64,000 nt of DNA from the NCBI RefSeq assembly GCF_020171285.1, contig NZ_JAIUZI010000001.1, forward strand, positions 496,001 to 560,000. Direction: 5' to 3'. A program made the translations under genes and the position numbers. This stretch comes from Seohaeicola saemankumensis. Its GTDB lineage: Bacteria; Pseudomonadota; Alphaproteobacteria; Rhodobacterales; Rhodobacteraceae. Positions 25,698-33,570 of this stretch are shown here, one piece after another. How positions within the stretch are numbered: the first letter of the stretch is position 1; every line of letters starts with the position of its first letter. The notes beneath the pieces were generated by a model. The model was given only the letters and a program-made list of their open reading frames with translations, was not told where the DNA came from and made no database searches.

Positions 25698-26180
25698 ATG
25701 AGTGATGTCACCCTGCGCGATTTCGAACCCGCCGATGCCGATTGGCTGGTGGACCGGCATGCGGAGCTTTATGCTCGGGACGAGGGCTTTGACGAGAGTT
25801 TCGGGCCTTTGGTCGCGGGGATCCTGTCCGATTTTGCCGCCGGTCACGATCCGGCCTGCGAGCGCGGCTGGATCGCGGTGCAGGGCGATGTCCGGCTGGG
25901 CAGCATCTTTTGCGTGCGCAGCAGCGCGCGGACCGCGAAACTGCGGCTGTTCCTGCTGGTTCCGGAGGCGCGCGGCAAGGGCGTGGGCAAGCGGCTGCTG
26001 CAGCGCTGCATGGGGTTTGCGCGCCAGGCGGGCTACCGTGACATGGAGCTGTGGACCCATGAGAGCCACCGGGCGGCCTGTGCGCTGTACCGGGCGGCGG
26101 GCTGGCGGCTGGTCGACAGCAAACCGGTGCATTCCTTTGGTGTCGATCTGGTCGAACAAAGCTGGCGGATCGACCTTTAA
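25698..26180 (+). CDS. GNAT-family N-acetyltransferase
   Basis: The 160-residue protein has the GNAT fold, which transfers an acetyl group from acetyl-CoA to an amine. The acetyl-CoA-binding P-loop is visible as LFLLVPEARGKGVGKRLLQR (V/L-x-PxxRGxGxGxxL). The later ELWTHESHRAACALYRAAGW segment is the usual motif before the last strands. The ATG at 25698 gives a normal length. The substrate is unknown. A tRNA-His gene follows 44 bp downstream. Confidence 0.88.
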   Translation: MSDVTLRDFEPADADWLVDRHAELYARDEGFDESFGPLVAGILSDFAAGHDPACERGWIAVQGDVRLGSIFCVRSSARTAKLRLFLLVPEARGKGVGKRLLQRCMGFARQAGYRDMELWTHESHRAACALYRAAGWRLVDSKPVHSFGVDLVEQSWRIDL

Positions 26181-26224
26181 ACTGCTTGCATTCAGGTCTT
26201 TGGTTGGCTAAATCGCCCTCCAGT

Positions 26225-26301
26225 GCCGCCTTAGCTCAGTTGGTTAGAGCGCTGGATTGTGGATCCAGAGGTCCCCTGTTCAAGCCAGGGAGGCGGTACC
26301 A
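26225..26301 (+). tRNA. tRNA-His (GTG anticodon)
   Basis: This 77-nt tRNA has its CCA encoded. The acceptor is GCCGCCT paired with AGGCGGT, so the first pair is a G1.U72 wobble; the discriminator is A73. The D arm starts TTAGCTCAGTTGG, the anticodon stem is CTGGA/TCCAG with loop TTGTGGA (anticodon GTG), and the T arm is CCTGTTCAAGCCAGG. There is no G-1 and no C73, both nearly universal in tRNA-His outside a set of alphaproteobacteria. This supports the taxonomic placement. Confidence 0.96.
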
Positions 26302-26559
26302 TTCTCTGATACGTAGAATGGCTGTGGCGATGCGGGTCCGGGGTATGCCCGGATCAATGCCGTTGCCAATTACCGCCAACCGATCCGGCATCGACGCCGG
26401 GCGGGAATTTGTCACGGCAAATCCCGGCGCGACACCGGGCCCATTCCGATTGCGCCCGCGATGTAACGCGCGAAACGCAAATGATCCGAGAGTGGGTGCA
26501 TTTCACGAAACCTCTGCTAGGATAAATCGCGAATTTATTTTGAATTGCGGGGATCGGGT
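26302..26559. other. Gap between tRNA-His and the SARP/BTAD gene
   Basis: No gene is supported in these roughly 250 bp. A hairpin-like stretch GGGAATTTG...CAAATCCC lies at about 26403-26425 and a single TCACG at 26503. I see no 11-bp TCACG pair like those before the peroxidase, YcaO and protease genes, and no copy of the tRNA 3' end. Confidence 0.5.
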
Positions 26560-28491
26560 TTGTCATTTTCGATCGACTTGTTGCAAAAACCACCGGGTTT
26601 TTCACTGGCCGGCCAACCTGTGCAATTGAATTCCCGTCGCGCAGAGGCAATGCTGTTCTATCTCGGTCTGAGTTCTGAGACGGTTCATTCCAGAGAAAGC
26701 CTGGCCTGCCTGTTCTGGCAGGAAGCGGATGCCAGCCATTCGCGCGGGTCGCTGCGGCAATTGCTGCGGCGGATCAAGCAGAAATGCCCGGCGCTGGACG
26801 GCGTATTCCGCGCGGAAAGAGAGCAAATCATTGTCAATCATTCAGAAATCGTGCTGGATGTTGAAACGGTTCTGAAAGCGCTGGACGGCGCCGGGGCGGA
26901 GTCGGAGTTTCTCATTCCGCCGCTGGAATTGGACGAGTTCCTTGCCGATTGCAGGGGGCTCAGCAATGCGCTGGACAGCTGGATTTCGATCACGCGCAAC
27001 CGGATCGAGACAGAGCTGTGCGATGCGCTGATGGCCAAGCTGGACGCGCCCACGGTCCCGCTCAGGCAGCGGATCCAGTCGGCGCAGGCGCTGCTGAACC
27101 TTGACCCGGTTCACGAACCGTCGTGCCGTTTCCTGATGCGGGCCTATGCCGAGGAGGGCAACCAGAGCGCGGCGCTTCGTGTTTACAACGACCTTTATCA
27201 ATACCTGGCCGACGAATTCGATGTGGAACCCAGTGGCGAAACAATTGACCTGGTTGCGAAAATCAAGATGGGGGAAATTGGCCCTGCGAAGTCGATTGCA
27301 CCGGCGGTGGCCGAGCCGCTGCTGGCGGATACGACGCCGGAGATATTCGTCTGCCCGTTTCTTTTCGGAACCGAGTCGGGCCGCCTGGCCGATCTGGAGC
27401 GGGTTTTTCGATACGAGCTGTTTGCCAATCTGACGTCATTCCGGGAGTGGCGTATTTTCGATATCGAACCGGCGCGGCGGCAATGTTATCGCCTCGAGGG
27501 GATATTCAGCGAGGTCGGGGAGGAAGTCATCCTGATTGCGACGCTCAAGCAGGAGGCGGACAACCGCGTCATCTGGAGCGAAAGGTTCCAGATCGATTTC
27601 GAGAACTGGCAGCGGGTGCAGCACCGGATTGCGCAGCAGCTGTGTATTGCCGTCAATAACGGGGTCAGTTCGAACTGGTTGAACAAATGTTTATCGAACG
27701 GGCTGAATGACCGGAGCGTGTTTGACAAATGGCTGCTGGCGCAGTCGCTGTTGCAGGAATGGCGGCCCGGCAAAACGGATGCGGCTCTGAAGCTGTTGAC
27801 GGAGATCACGGCCGACGCGCCGCAGTTTGCGCCGGCGCATTCGTGGCTGTCGTCGACCGAGAACATCCGCCACATCATGTATCCGGGTGTGCTGCGCGAT
27901 CAGAAGCTGCTGGAGGACAGCCTGCGTCATGCGCGGCTGGCGATCGAGATCGATCCGCTGGATTCGCGCGCGCATCTGGCCGCGGCGTGGAGCTGTGCGA
28001 TGAACGACCAGTTCGAGGTCAGCCGCTTTCATTTCGAACGGACGACCGAGCTGAACCCCAACAGCGTGCTGACCCGGATGTCCTGCGCGCTGGGATACGG
28101 GTTTCTTGACGATTTGCCGAAGGCGGTGGATCTGGCGGAGGACACCCGCGATATCGCCCGCAACCTGCCGCCGTTTCTCTGGGGGTACCTGTTGAACATT
28201 TACTATCTGGACGGGCAGCTGGAGAAGGCGGTGCAGGCCGGAGAGCTGGCGGGCAGCGCGATTTCCAACCTGCCGGGCTGGATGGCGGCGACGCTATGGG
28301 AACTGGGGGACACGGACGGCGCCCGCGCCGCGGCGCGGGAGTTCGTGCGCTGCGTGACAGAGACCTGGTGCGCGCAGGGGCCGCCCGACACCAACGCCAT
28401 TGTCGACTGGTTCGTTCAGTGTTTTCCGATGCGGCGGATGGCGCAGTCGGACAGGCTGCGCGCCGGGATCACCGCAGCGCTGCGGGCTTGA
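26560..28491 (+). CDS. SARP/BTAD-type transcriptional regulator with TolB-like and TPR domains
   Basis: This is a regulator of about 643 residues. The N-terminus is a SARP winged-helix DNA-binding domain (residues 1-100: LNSRRAEAMLFYLGLSS, SRESLACLFWQ, SHSRGSLRQLLRRIK). A bacterial transcriptional activator domain follows (about 120-235: LNLDPVHEPSCRFLMRAYAE, ALRVYNDLYQYLADEFDVEP). The middle resembles the TolB-like domain of CadC/cyclase-type proteins (FVCPFLFGTESGR, YRLEGIFSEVGEEVILIATL), and the C-terminal third is TPR-like. There is no membrane segment. The start is a TTG at 26560 (GGGGATCGGG upstream) or a TTG at 26545. It is the likely activator of the nearby TCACG direct-repeat promoters. 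Confidence 0.82.
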   Translation: MSFSIDLLQKPPGFSLAGQPVQLNSRRAEAMLFYLGLSSETVHSRESLACLFWQEADASHSRGSLRQLLRRIKQKCPALDGVFRAEREQIIVNHSEIVLDVETVLKALDGAGAESEFLIPPLELDEFLADCRGLSNALDSWISITRNRIETELCDALMAKLDAPTVPLRQRIQSAQALLNLDPVHEPSCRFLMRAYAEEGNQSAALRVYNDLYQYLADEFDVEPSGETIDLVAKIKMGEIGPAKSIAPAVAEPLLADTTPEIFVCPFLFGTESGRLADLERVFRYELFANLTSFREWRIFDIEPARRQCYRLEGIFSEVGEEVILIATLKQEADNRVIWSERFQIDFENWQRVQHRIAQQLCIAVNNGVSSNWLNKCLSNGLNDRSVFDKWLLAQSLLQEWRPGKTDAALKLLTEITADAPQFAPAHSWLSSTENIRHIMYPGVLRDQKLLEDSLRHARLAIEIDPLDSRAHLAAAWSCAMNDQFEVSRFHFERTTELNPNSVLTRMSCALGYGFLDDLPKAVDLAEDTRDIARNLPPFLWGYLLNIYYLDGQLEKAVQAGELAGSAISNLPGWMAATLWELGDTDGARAAAREFVRCVTETWCAQGPPDTNAIVDWFVQCFPMRRMAQSDRLRAGITAALRA

Positions 28492-28516
28492 CCGGGGGCG
28501 GGCCTGATCCTGAAGC

Positions 28517-28545
28517 GGGCTGGCGGGCGCAAGACCCGCCAGCCC
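28517..28545. terminator. Bidirectional terminator-like hairpin
   Basis: GGGCTGGCGGG (28517-28527) pairs perfectly over 11 bp with CCCGCCAGCCC (28535-28545), with a 7-nt loop. It sits in the 72-bp gap between the convergent SARP regulator and the 203-residue hypothetical gene. There is no T-run, so its action is inferred from stem strength and place. Confidence 0.65.
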
Positions 28546-28563
28546 CGGCGCGCACAGCACTCG

Positions 28564-29175
28564 TCAGAGACACTGGCGCATGTTGTATTCACCCAGCTGG
28601 GTGTGGAAGGTATCTCGGTCCTGGCTCGGGTTTTGACCGGGCCTGAGGCTCGCCGCCGTAATCTTGTCGAAAACATACATGACCTGAGAAATCTGGCCGG
28701 CCGTAAGATCCGTGTCATCCCGCAGAGCGCGGTGAAACTCGTTCTTTGCCTGAGCGAATGCCGATCGCCGCAGATAGGGAATGTAGTCTTCGCGATTTTC
28801 AAGTGGTCTGGGCGCCCGGCCCAGCGCGGCCGAATGGGGAATCGACACGACCAGTTCGCCTTCTTCCTCGAAGACGAACTTCAGGGCGACATGCTGTTTG
28901 ACGAGACCGGGTTTCCCGCTTGGCACTTTGGTGACAGCGCCGTGTTCGTCGTAGATGTTGATCGCCAGGCTGGCATAGATGGCTTCTGCGCTGGCCTTCT
29001 CGTCGTCTGGCCAAGTCTCCCATGCCGGTGTGATGTCGCTTGAGCTGCTGATCGTGCCGCCGGCGTCAACGATGGCCTGCTTCTTGCTGCTGAGGTCGAG
29101 CAAGGCCTCGCCGATCGGACCAAGCTTGCTGTTCTGGCCGCCCTTTTCGGCGATCCTTACGCTGATGTCACTCAT
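28564..29175 (-). CDS. Hypothetical protein cotranscribed with the heme peroxidase
   Basis: The 203-residue protein has no signal peptide or membrane helix. It begins MSDISVRIAEKGGQNSK, has a mixed alpha/beta middle (VALKFVFEEEGELVVSIPHS) and ends NMRQCL with a single Cys. I recognise no family. It lies 18 bp downstream of the peroxidase on the same strand, with GGGAACACC before the ATG, so the two form an operon. Given the YcaO gene upstream, it could be a substrate or partner of the neighbouring enzymes; that is speculation. Confidence 0.72.
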   Translation of the reverse strand: MSDISVRIAEKGGQNSKLGPIGEALLDLSSKKQAIVDAGGTISSSSDITPAWETWPDDEKASAEAIYASLAINIYDEHGAVTKVPSGKPGLVKQHVALKFVFEEEGELVVSIPHSAALGRAPRPLENREDYIPYLRRSAFAQAKNEFHRALRDDTDLTAGQISQVMYVFDKITAASLRPGQNPSQDRDTFHTQLGEYNMRQCL

Positions 29176-29193
29176 GGTGTTCCCTTTCTGTGA

Positions 29194-30624
29194 TTAATGG
29201 AAGTCGATCATTTTGGTGAATGTGCCGGGCAATTCGAAGGGCGGCGGCCCATCCGGGATCCCGGCGCTGTCGAGCGTCTGCGCGACCTGCGCTTCGGCGG
29301 CATCGATCAGCTTTTCGATCCCGCAACGCACCAGCGCCGAGGCCACGGGCCCCAGGCGCAGATCGACGGGCTGGTCGGGATGCCCATTTGCGTCGATCTC
29401 GGTCTCGAAAAACCCGTCGGCCAGCAGACCCAGCATCGTCGGCATCGGTTGTTTTCTGCCCCAGTCGGCCCATTTGATCGGGCCGGGAACGACGATGTCC
29501 AGTGTCCGGTAAAGGCGCTCAATCCGCTCGCGCGGTACGTTCAAGGACGCGAGATCGGGCATCCGATGGGTGATCGCCGCGATAAAGTCGCGCTTGGCGA
29601 TGTCGACGGAATCGTCTTGGAACACGAAACTAGGGGTGAAACCGGTGAGATTGGCGTGGTCGGCGGCGGGGTCAAAGAAGACGGGCCAGTCCGGTCGCCA
29701 AATGTCTGTCCAATTGGCCAGTTCCACCGGATCCAGGCTGGGGATCTCGCGCCCCTGTGCCGCAGAGGTGAGCATGTCGCGGATGGACTCGGTGTCGGGC
29801 CCGGTCTTGAAATGATAGTTTTGCAGAACCAGCGAATGAAAGCACCGCAGGGCCGAATGCGCCAGGACCGCCACATTCGGGTCCGCGTGGAGTTTCTCTG
29901 TCAGTTGCTTTGTTTGCTGGCAGCAGGCACCTGTACGGCAGGTGCGGTCCAGAATGTCGGACCGGATGATGTGGTGCCAGGTGCGGATGACCAGCGCCCG
30001 GGTCAGCACGAATTGCTGATCATTGTTGAGCCCTGTGCCGCTGGTCCTGACCCGGTCGACCACGGCGTTGTGGTAATGCAGGAAGGCGCTGGCCACGAAC
30101 AGCAGGATCGGCGTGTCGCCATTGCGCGGATCCGCCAGAAGGGGGGCGCTGGTGATCGGGTCATACCCTGGATTGACCCGGACGAGGAAATCGGGCAGGC
30201 CGCCTGTCCCGACCCGGAACCAGGGCTCGCTGAAAAGATGCCGGTCGCCATGCAGGCCCCGGCCATAAAGCGTCGACAGCAGAAGTGGCGTTCCGCGCGC
30301 ATTTATCGTGCTCGGGTTCGCGCCCTGGGGGGCGGGTTCGAAGACGTCGATCCGGTTCAACGTCTGCGAGGTATCATGCGACAACAGCTGGGCAAGATAG
30401 GTGGTTCCGGCCGGGATCTTGTGCGACCCCTCGATCGTGTGCCGGCAATGTGCGACCCAATCCGGATCGTGCAGCGCTGCGCTGAGCGCATCGAGTTGCT
30501 GCATCAACGGGGCGTTTTGTGTGCCGTGTCCGCCCGAGCCCTGCGTGGCATTGCCCGTGTCGGGCTTGGGCCCGGTGTCCCGGAAACCGGTTTTTACCGG
30601 ATCGAATGAAAGTTCATGTGCCAT
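29194..30624 (-). CDS. Animal-type heme peroxidase family protein
   Basis: The 476-residue protein belongs to the peroxidase-cyclooxygenase (animal heme peroxidase) superfamily. YLAQLLSHD (residues about 76-84) matches the distal His-Asp motif, ADPRNGDTPILLFVASAFLH then YHNAVVDRV matches the helix with HN, and ALRCFHSLV (about residue 265) matches the proximal His segment (R-x-x-HS-L/M-V). It lacks a signal peptide, so it is cytosolic or exported by an unusual route. The ATG at 30624 follows GGGGGACGCAAG; an upstream ATG at 30669 would overlap the operator repeats. Two TCACG direct repeats 11 bp apart precede it. The substrate is unknown. Confidence 0.85.
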   Translation of the reverse strand: MAHELSFDPVKTGFRDTGPKPDTGNATQGSGGHGTQNAPLMQQLDALSAALHDPDWVAHCRHTIEGSHKIPAGTTYLAQLLSHDTSQTLNRIDVFEPAPQGANPSTINARGTPLLLSTLYGRGLHGDRHLFSEPWFRVGTGGLPDFLVRVNPGYDPITSAPLLADPRNGDTPILLFVASAFLHYHNAVVDRVRTSGTGLNNDQQFVLTRALVIRTWHHIIRSDILDRTCRTGACCQQTKQLTEKLHADPNVAVLAHSALRCFHSLVLQNYHFKTGPDTESIRDMLTSAAQGREIPSLDPVELANWTDIWRPDWPVFFDPAADHANLTGFTPSFVFQDDSVDIAKRDFIAAITHRMPDLASLNVPRERIERLYRTLDIVVPGPIKWADWGRKQPMPTMLGLLADGFFETEIDANGHPDQPVDLRLGPVASALVRCGIEKLIDAAEAQVAQTLDSAGIPDGPPPFELPGTFTKMIDFH

Positions 30625-30655
30625 CTTGCGTCCCCCATTGGGTGTTTTGTTCACG

Positions 30656-30677
30656 ACATGGCGTGACACGACCGTGA
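30656..30677 (-). promoter_or_regulatory. TCACG direct repeats (11-bp period) before the peroxidase gene
   Basis: On the minus strand two TCACG units start at 30677 and 30666, 11 bp apart, in the 65-bp gap between the YcaO stop and the peroxidase start. SARP regulators bind such heptamer repeats spaced one helical turn apart. The same spacing recurs at 31754-31775 and 31871-31903. Confidence 0.65.
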
Positions 30678-30689
30678 AACCGGCGGGGA

Positions 30690-31706
30690 TCAGAGTGGAG
30701 ACAGCGCGAAGCCGCCCGGGAAACGCGGCTGCAATGCGGTCTCGCGGAAATACGCGCGGCAGGTGGGCAGCCCGATTTCGGGCCGGGTCAGGTCGGCCAG
30801 CAGGATCTCTTCGCCACGGTCGCGATAGATGTCGAGGATCGCGTCGATGGAGAGCCCGGTTTCGGGAGGTTCGGGGAACCGGGCCGGGCCATCGCCAAAG
30901 AGGTCGCGATGCGTGGTCTCGAACGCGGCCTGCCGGGCGGCGACCAGCCCACGGGCACTATCGCGGGCAACGGTCTGGCCAGTCTGCCGGGCATGGGCCA
31001 GATCCGAGGTTTCAACTTCGACCGACAAGAGCTCGAGCAGGGCGCGATCGGCGGTCAGCGCGATGTCCGTTCCGGCCGCGAAGGCGACGGCCGTCTGTGC
31101 GCCCTGCAGATCGCGGGAGCGCGCCGCGATCACGTGAACCGGTCCGGGGTACTCCAGGCGGAACAGGTCGGTCTGGCGGACCTCCAGCGCGCCGTCGCGC
31201 ATGTCGCGCAGCCGGCTGGAAATCCTTAGCTCGGCCAGCAGGTCGGCGGGCAGTCGGGCCGCGCCGATCCCGCCGTGCCACCAGAGCATGACCGCGCGGC
31301 GTTCGATCAACTCGTTGACCGCCGTCGTTATGGCGCGGTGCATTTGGTTGTGGGTGCTGCACCCGTGGCTGCCCGGATCGCGCGCGCTGCCCTGTTGCAG
31401 CACCCTGGACGCCGCGACGGTTCCGATCGTGCGGCCCCGGGCATTCATCAGCGGGCGGGTTTCGTCGCCCAGCCGTTTGAGAACGGCATCGCGTTCTGCC
31501 GCCTCGCCCAGCATGCGCGTCATCGCGTCGGCCTCGCAATAGCCCTTGCCCGCGACAAAAACCGGGCGCGGATCGACCCGATCGCCGTGTGGGCGCAGCT
31601 GTGCGGCGACGACGTGAACGCCCGGCGCATAGGGGTTTCGAAAGGCGCGGATCGCCTTTACCCGTTCTTTCATCCGAAACACCACGTTGACCGTCCTTTC
31701 TGACAT
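30690..31706 (-). CDS. YcaO-domain protein
   Basis: The 338-residue protein shows the YcaO ATP-binding signature: VAGKGYCEADAMTRMLGEAA then ER (residues about 51-72, with the paired Glu and the Arg), and GCSTHNQMHRAITTAVNELI then ERRAVMLWW (about 115-143). YcaO enzymes use ATP to activate peptide amides and form azolines, thioamides or amidines in RiPPs, or act on other substrates. The C-terminus (LPTCRAYFRETALQPRFPGG) has no PxPxP motif, so azoline formation is not indicated. No TfuA, E1-like partner or clear precursor peptide is seen. It is divergent from the protease gene, with direct repeats in its promoter. Confidence 0.82.
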   Translation of the reverse strand: MSERTVNVVFRMKERVKAIRAFRNPYAPGVHVVAAQLRPHGDRVDPRPVFVAGKGYCEADAMTRMLGEAAERDAVLKRLGDETRPLMNARGRTIGTVAASRVLQQGSARDPGSHGCSTHNQMHRAITTAVNELIERRAVMLWWHGGIGAARLPADLLAELRISSRLRDMRDGALEVRQTDLFRLEYPGPVHVIAARSRDLQGAQTAVAFAAGTDIALTADRALLELLSVEVETSDLAHARQTGQTVARDSARGLVAARQAAFETTHRDLFGDGPARFPEPPETGLSIDAILDIYRDRGEEILLADLTRPEIGLPTCRAYFRETALQPRFPGGFALSPL

Positions 31707-31753
31707 TCTGCTTGCCCGCCGGGGGGAGCGAAGGGCTTGAACAAACTTGGCAT

Positions 31754-31775
31754 TTGACCCGTGACGTGAGCGTGA
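31754..31775 (-). promoter_or_regulatory. TCACG direct repeats (11-bp period) before the YcaO gene
   Basis: On the minus strand TCACG units start at 31775 and 31764 (11 bp apart), with an extra TCACG at 31769. They lie 48-69 bp before the YcaO ATG, a suitable place for a SARP activator. Confidence 0.65.
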
Positions 31776-31870
31776 ACCGGCTGGTGTGCGGCGCGGGCGG
31801 GCCGTGCCCGTGGCGCCCCCCGGACACTAGTGGCGCCTGGGGCCCGCCTGGATCCCGCCCGGCCGGGCTG

Positions 31871-31903
31871 TCACACCGGTATCACGCCCGCGTCACGCAT
31901 CCC
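31871..31903 (+). promoter_or_regulatory. Three 11-bp direct repeats before the trypsin-like protease gene
   Basis: TCACA at 31871 and TCACG at 31882 and 31893 form three units with an exact 11-bp period on the plus strand, ending 38 bp before the protease start. They face the protease, while the set at 31754-31775 faces YcaO, so the divergent promoter carries a set for each side. Confidence 0.7.
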
Positions 31904-31940
31904 GCCGTCAGCTGGACCCGCACAAACGTGGGAGACGGTT

Positions 31941-33545
31941 ATGACCGACAAGTCAGACAAGAAGAAATTCACCCGAAAACAGCTCGATGCGGCGATGCGC
32001 AAGGTGTACGCCAGCTACCGCCACCGCAGCAACTTTACCGGCGCCGATGTCGGCTATCGCTGGAACGGCGACGAGCGGACCGACCAGCAGGTGGTTCGCG
32101 TCCATGTCGACTCCAAGCTGCCGATTGCGGAACTGAGCGATGCCGTGGCCTTTCCAAAGGAGATCGACGGCATCCCGCTCGACGTGATCGAGGGGCCGTA
32201 CAAGGCGAACAAGGGAACCGGCGGCCCGAAGGGCAGGGCGCCTGTGCTGATGGGCGGGGTTTCGGTGGGGCGGCTGGACAATTCGGCCGGCACGCTGGGC
32301 GCGATCGTGATCGACGAGGAAACCCGGCGACCGGGCATCCTGTCGAACTGGCATGTGCTGGCGGGACCGCGCGGAAAGCGCGGGGACGCGGTGATTCAAC
32401 CCGGCGCATGGGACGGCGGGGCGCGGCAGGACGCCATTGCCCATTTGTCGCGTTGGATGCTGGATCTGGACGGCGACGCGGCGGTGGCGGACCTGAACGC
32501 CGCGCGGTCGTGGTTGCCGGTGCAGATCGGCAGCTATGACACGTTTGACGGACACCGGGAATCGCGCCTGAACGAGGTTCTGGTCAAACATGGGCGCAGC
32601 ACCAGCCGGACCTCGGCCCGGGTCGACGGAGAGGGCATTTACCGGGTGTTCTACGAGGTTCAGCCCGGCCAGATCGAAGCCCGCGACATCCAGGGGTTCA
32701 AACTGGTGCCCGAGGCCCCCGGCAACTACGACGATATTGAGATTTCCGAAGGCGGCGACAGCGGCTCGCTGTGGTACAGCGCCACGGACAAACATGCGGT
32801 CGGCCTGCATTTCGCCGGCGAGACGTCTTCGGATCCCAGCGCCGAACGGGCGATCGCCTGTAACCTGCCCCGGGTTCTGTCGCGGATGGGTGTGCGGCTG
32901 GCCACCTATGACGATGTGGTCGAGATGGCCGAGGCGGCGGCGCGCGGGCAGGGCGGCTTTCATACCGATCCGGCGCCGAGCGCGCGCCGGGAACTGACGC
33001 CGGCCCCCGACTGGCCGTGGCCGGTGGGGCCCATGCCGCTGCCGGACTGGCCGTGGCCGGTGAACCCCTTGCCGCCGCATGGCGGGCCCTATCCGCCGTT
33101 TCCGCCTTATCCGTGGCCGCTGCCGCCGATTCCGGCGCCCTGGTGGCCGCGCGGTGGTGCACCTATGCCGCGCCGGGGGTGGGCGCGGATGCGCGAGACC
33201 TTTGAGACCGGACCCGGTCGCGCCATCGACCGCAGGACCGCCCCGGTCGGTCGAGGCGTCATGCGGCCCGATAAATTTTCCCCGCAGCTCTACCAGGACA
33301 CGTGGGAGCGGCTGAAGGACACGATGATCTCTCAGGGTGGGCCAGAGTTCAACGATCTGCGCAAAGGCGACGAGGTCGCGGACTGGATCCATTCACCTTA
33401 CCCGCACAACGAGATCTTCAAGGCGGTGTCAACAAGCCGGTACTTCAAAGGCAAGCTTTACGAGAATGATTTGGCGGCTCGCAACTTCATGGACTGCGTC
33501 ATCTTCGACCATGTTGTCGAAGAATTGCTGGCGATCCGGCGATAA
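31941..33545 (+). CDS. Trypsin-like serine protease with Pro/Trp-rich linker
   Basis: The 534-residue protein has a chymotrypsin-fold domain with an intact triad: His138 (ILSNWHVLAG), Asp179 (GDAAVADL) and Ser274 (EGGDSGSLWY). No signal peptide is present; the N-terminus is lysine-rich (MTDKSDKKKFTRKQ). Residues about 350-415 are a proline/tryptophan-rich linker with repeated DWPWPV and PPYPWP units. A C-terminal domain of about 110 residues (MRPDKFSPQLYQDTWERL onward) is helical and unrecognised. GGGAGACGGTT before the ATG at 31941 sets the start. The OMP gene follows after 25 bp. The target could be a protein made by the neighbouring YcaO or peroxidase genes (inference). Confidence 0.83.
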   Translation: MTDKSDKKKFTRKQLDAAMRKVYASYRHRSNFTGADVGYRWNGDERTDQQVVRVHVDSKLPIAELSDAVAFPKEIDGIPLDVIEGPYKANKGTGGPKGRAPVLMGGVSVGRLDNSAGTLGAIVIDEETRRPGILSNWHVLAGPRGKRGDAVIQPGAWDGGARQDAIAHLSRWMLDLDGDAAVADLNAARSWLPVQIGSYDTFDGHRESRLNEVLVKHGRSTSRTSARVDGEGIYRVFYEVQPGQIEARDIQGFKLVPEAPGNYDDIEISEGGDSGSLWYSATDKHAVGLHFAGETSSDPSAERAIACNLPRVLSRMGVRLATYDDVVEMAEAAARGQGGFHTDPAPSARRELTPAPDWPWPVGPMPLPDWPWPVNPLPPHGGPYPPFPPYPWPLPPIPAPWWPRGGAPMPRRGWARMRETFETGPGRAIDRRTAPVGRGVMRPDKFSPQLYQDTWERLKDTMISQGGPEFNDLRKGDEVADWIHSPYPHNEIFKAVSTSRYFKGKLYENDLAARNFMDCVIFDHVVEELLAIRR

Positions 33546-33570
33546 CCCAATTTTCCAGGAGATCCATGTG

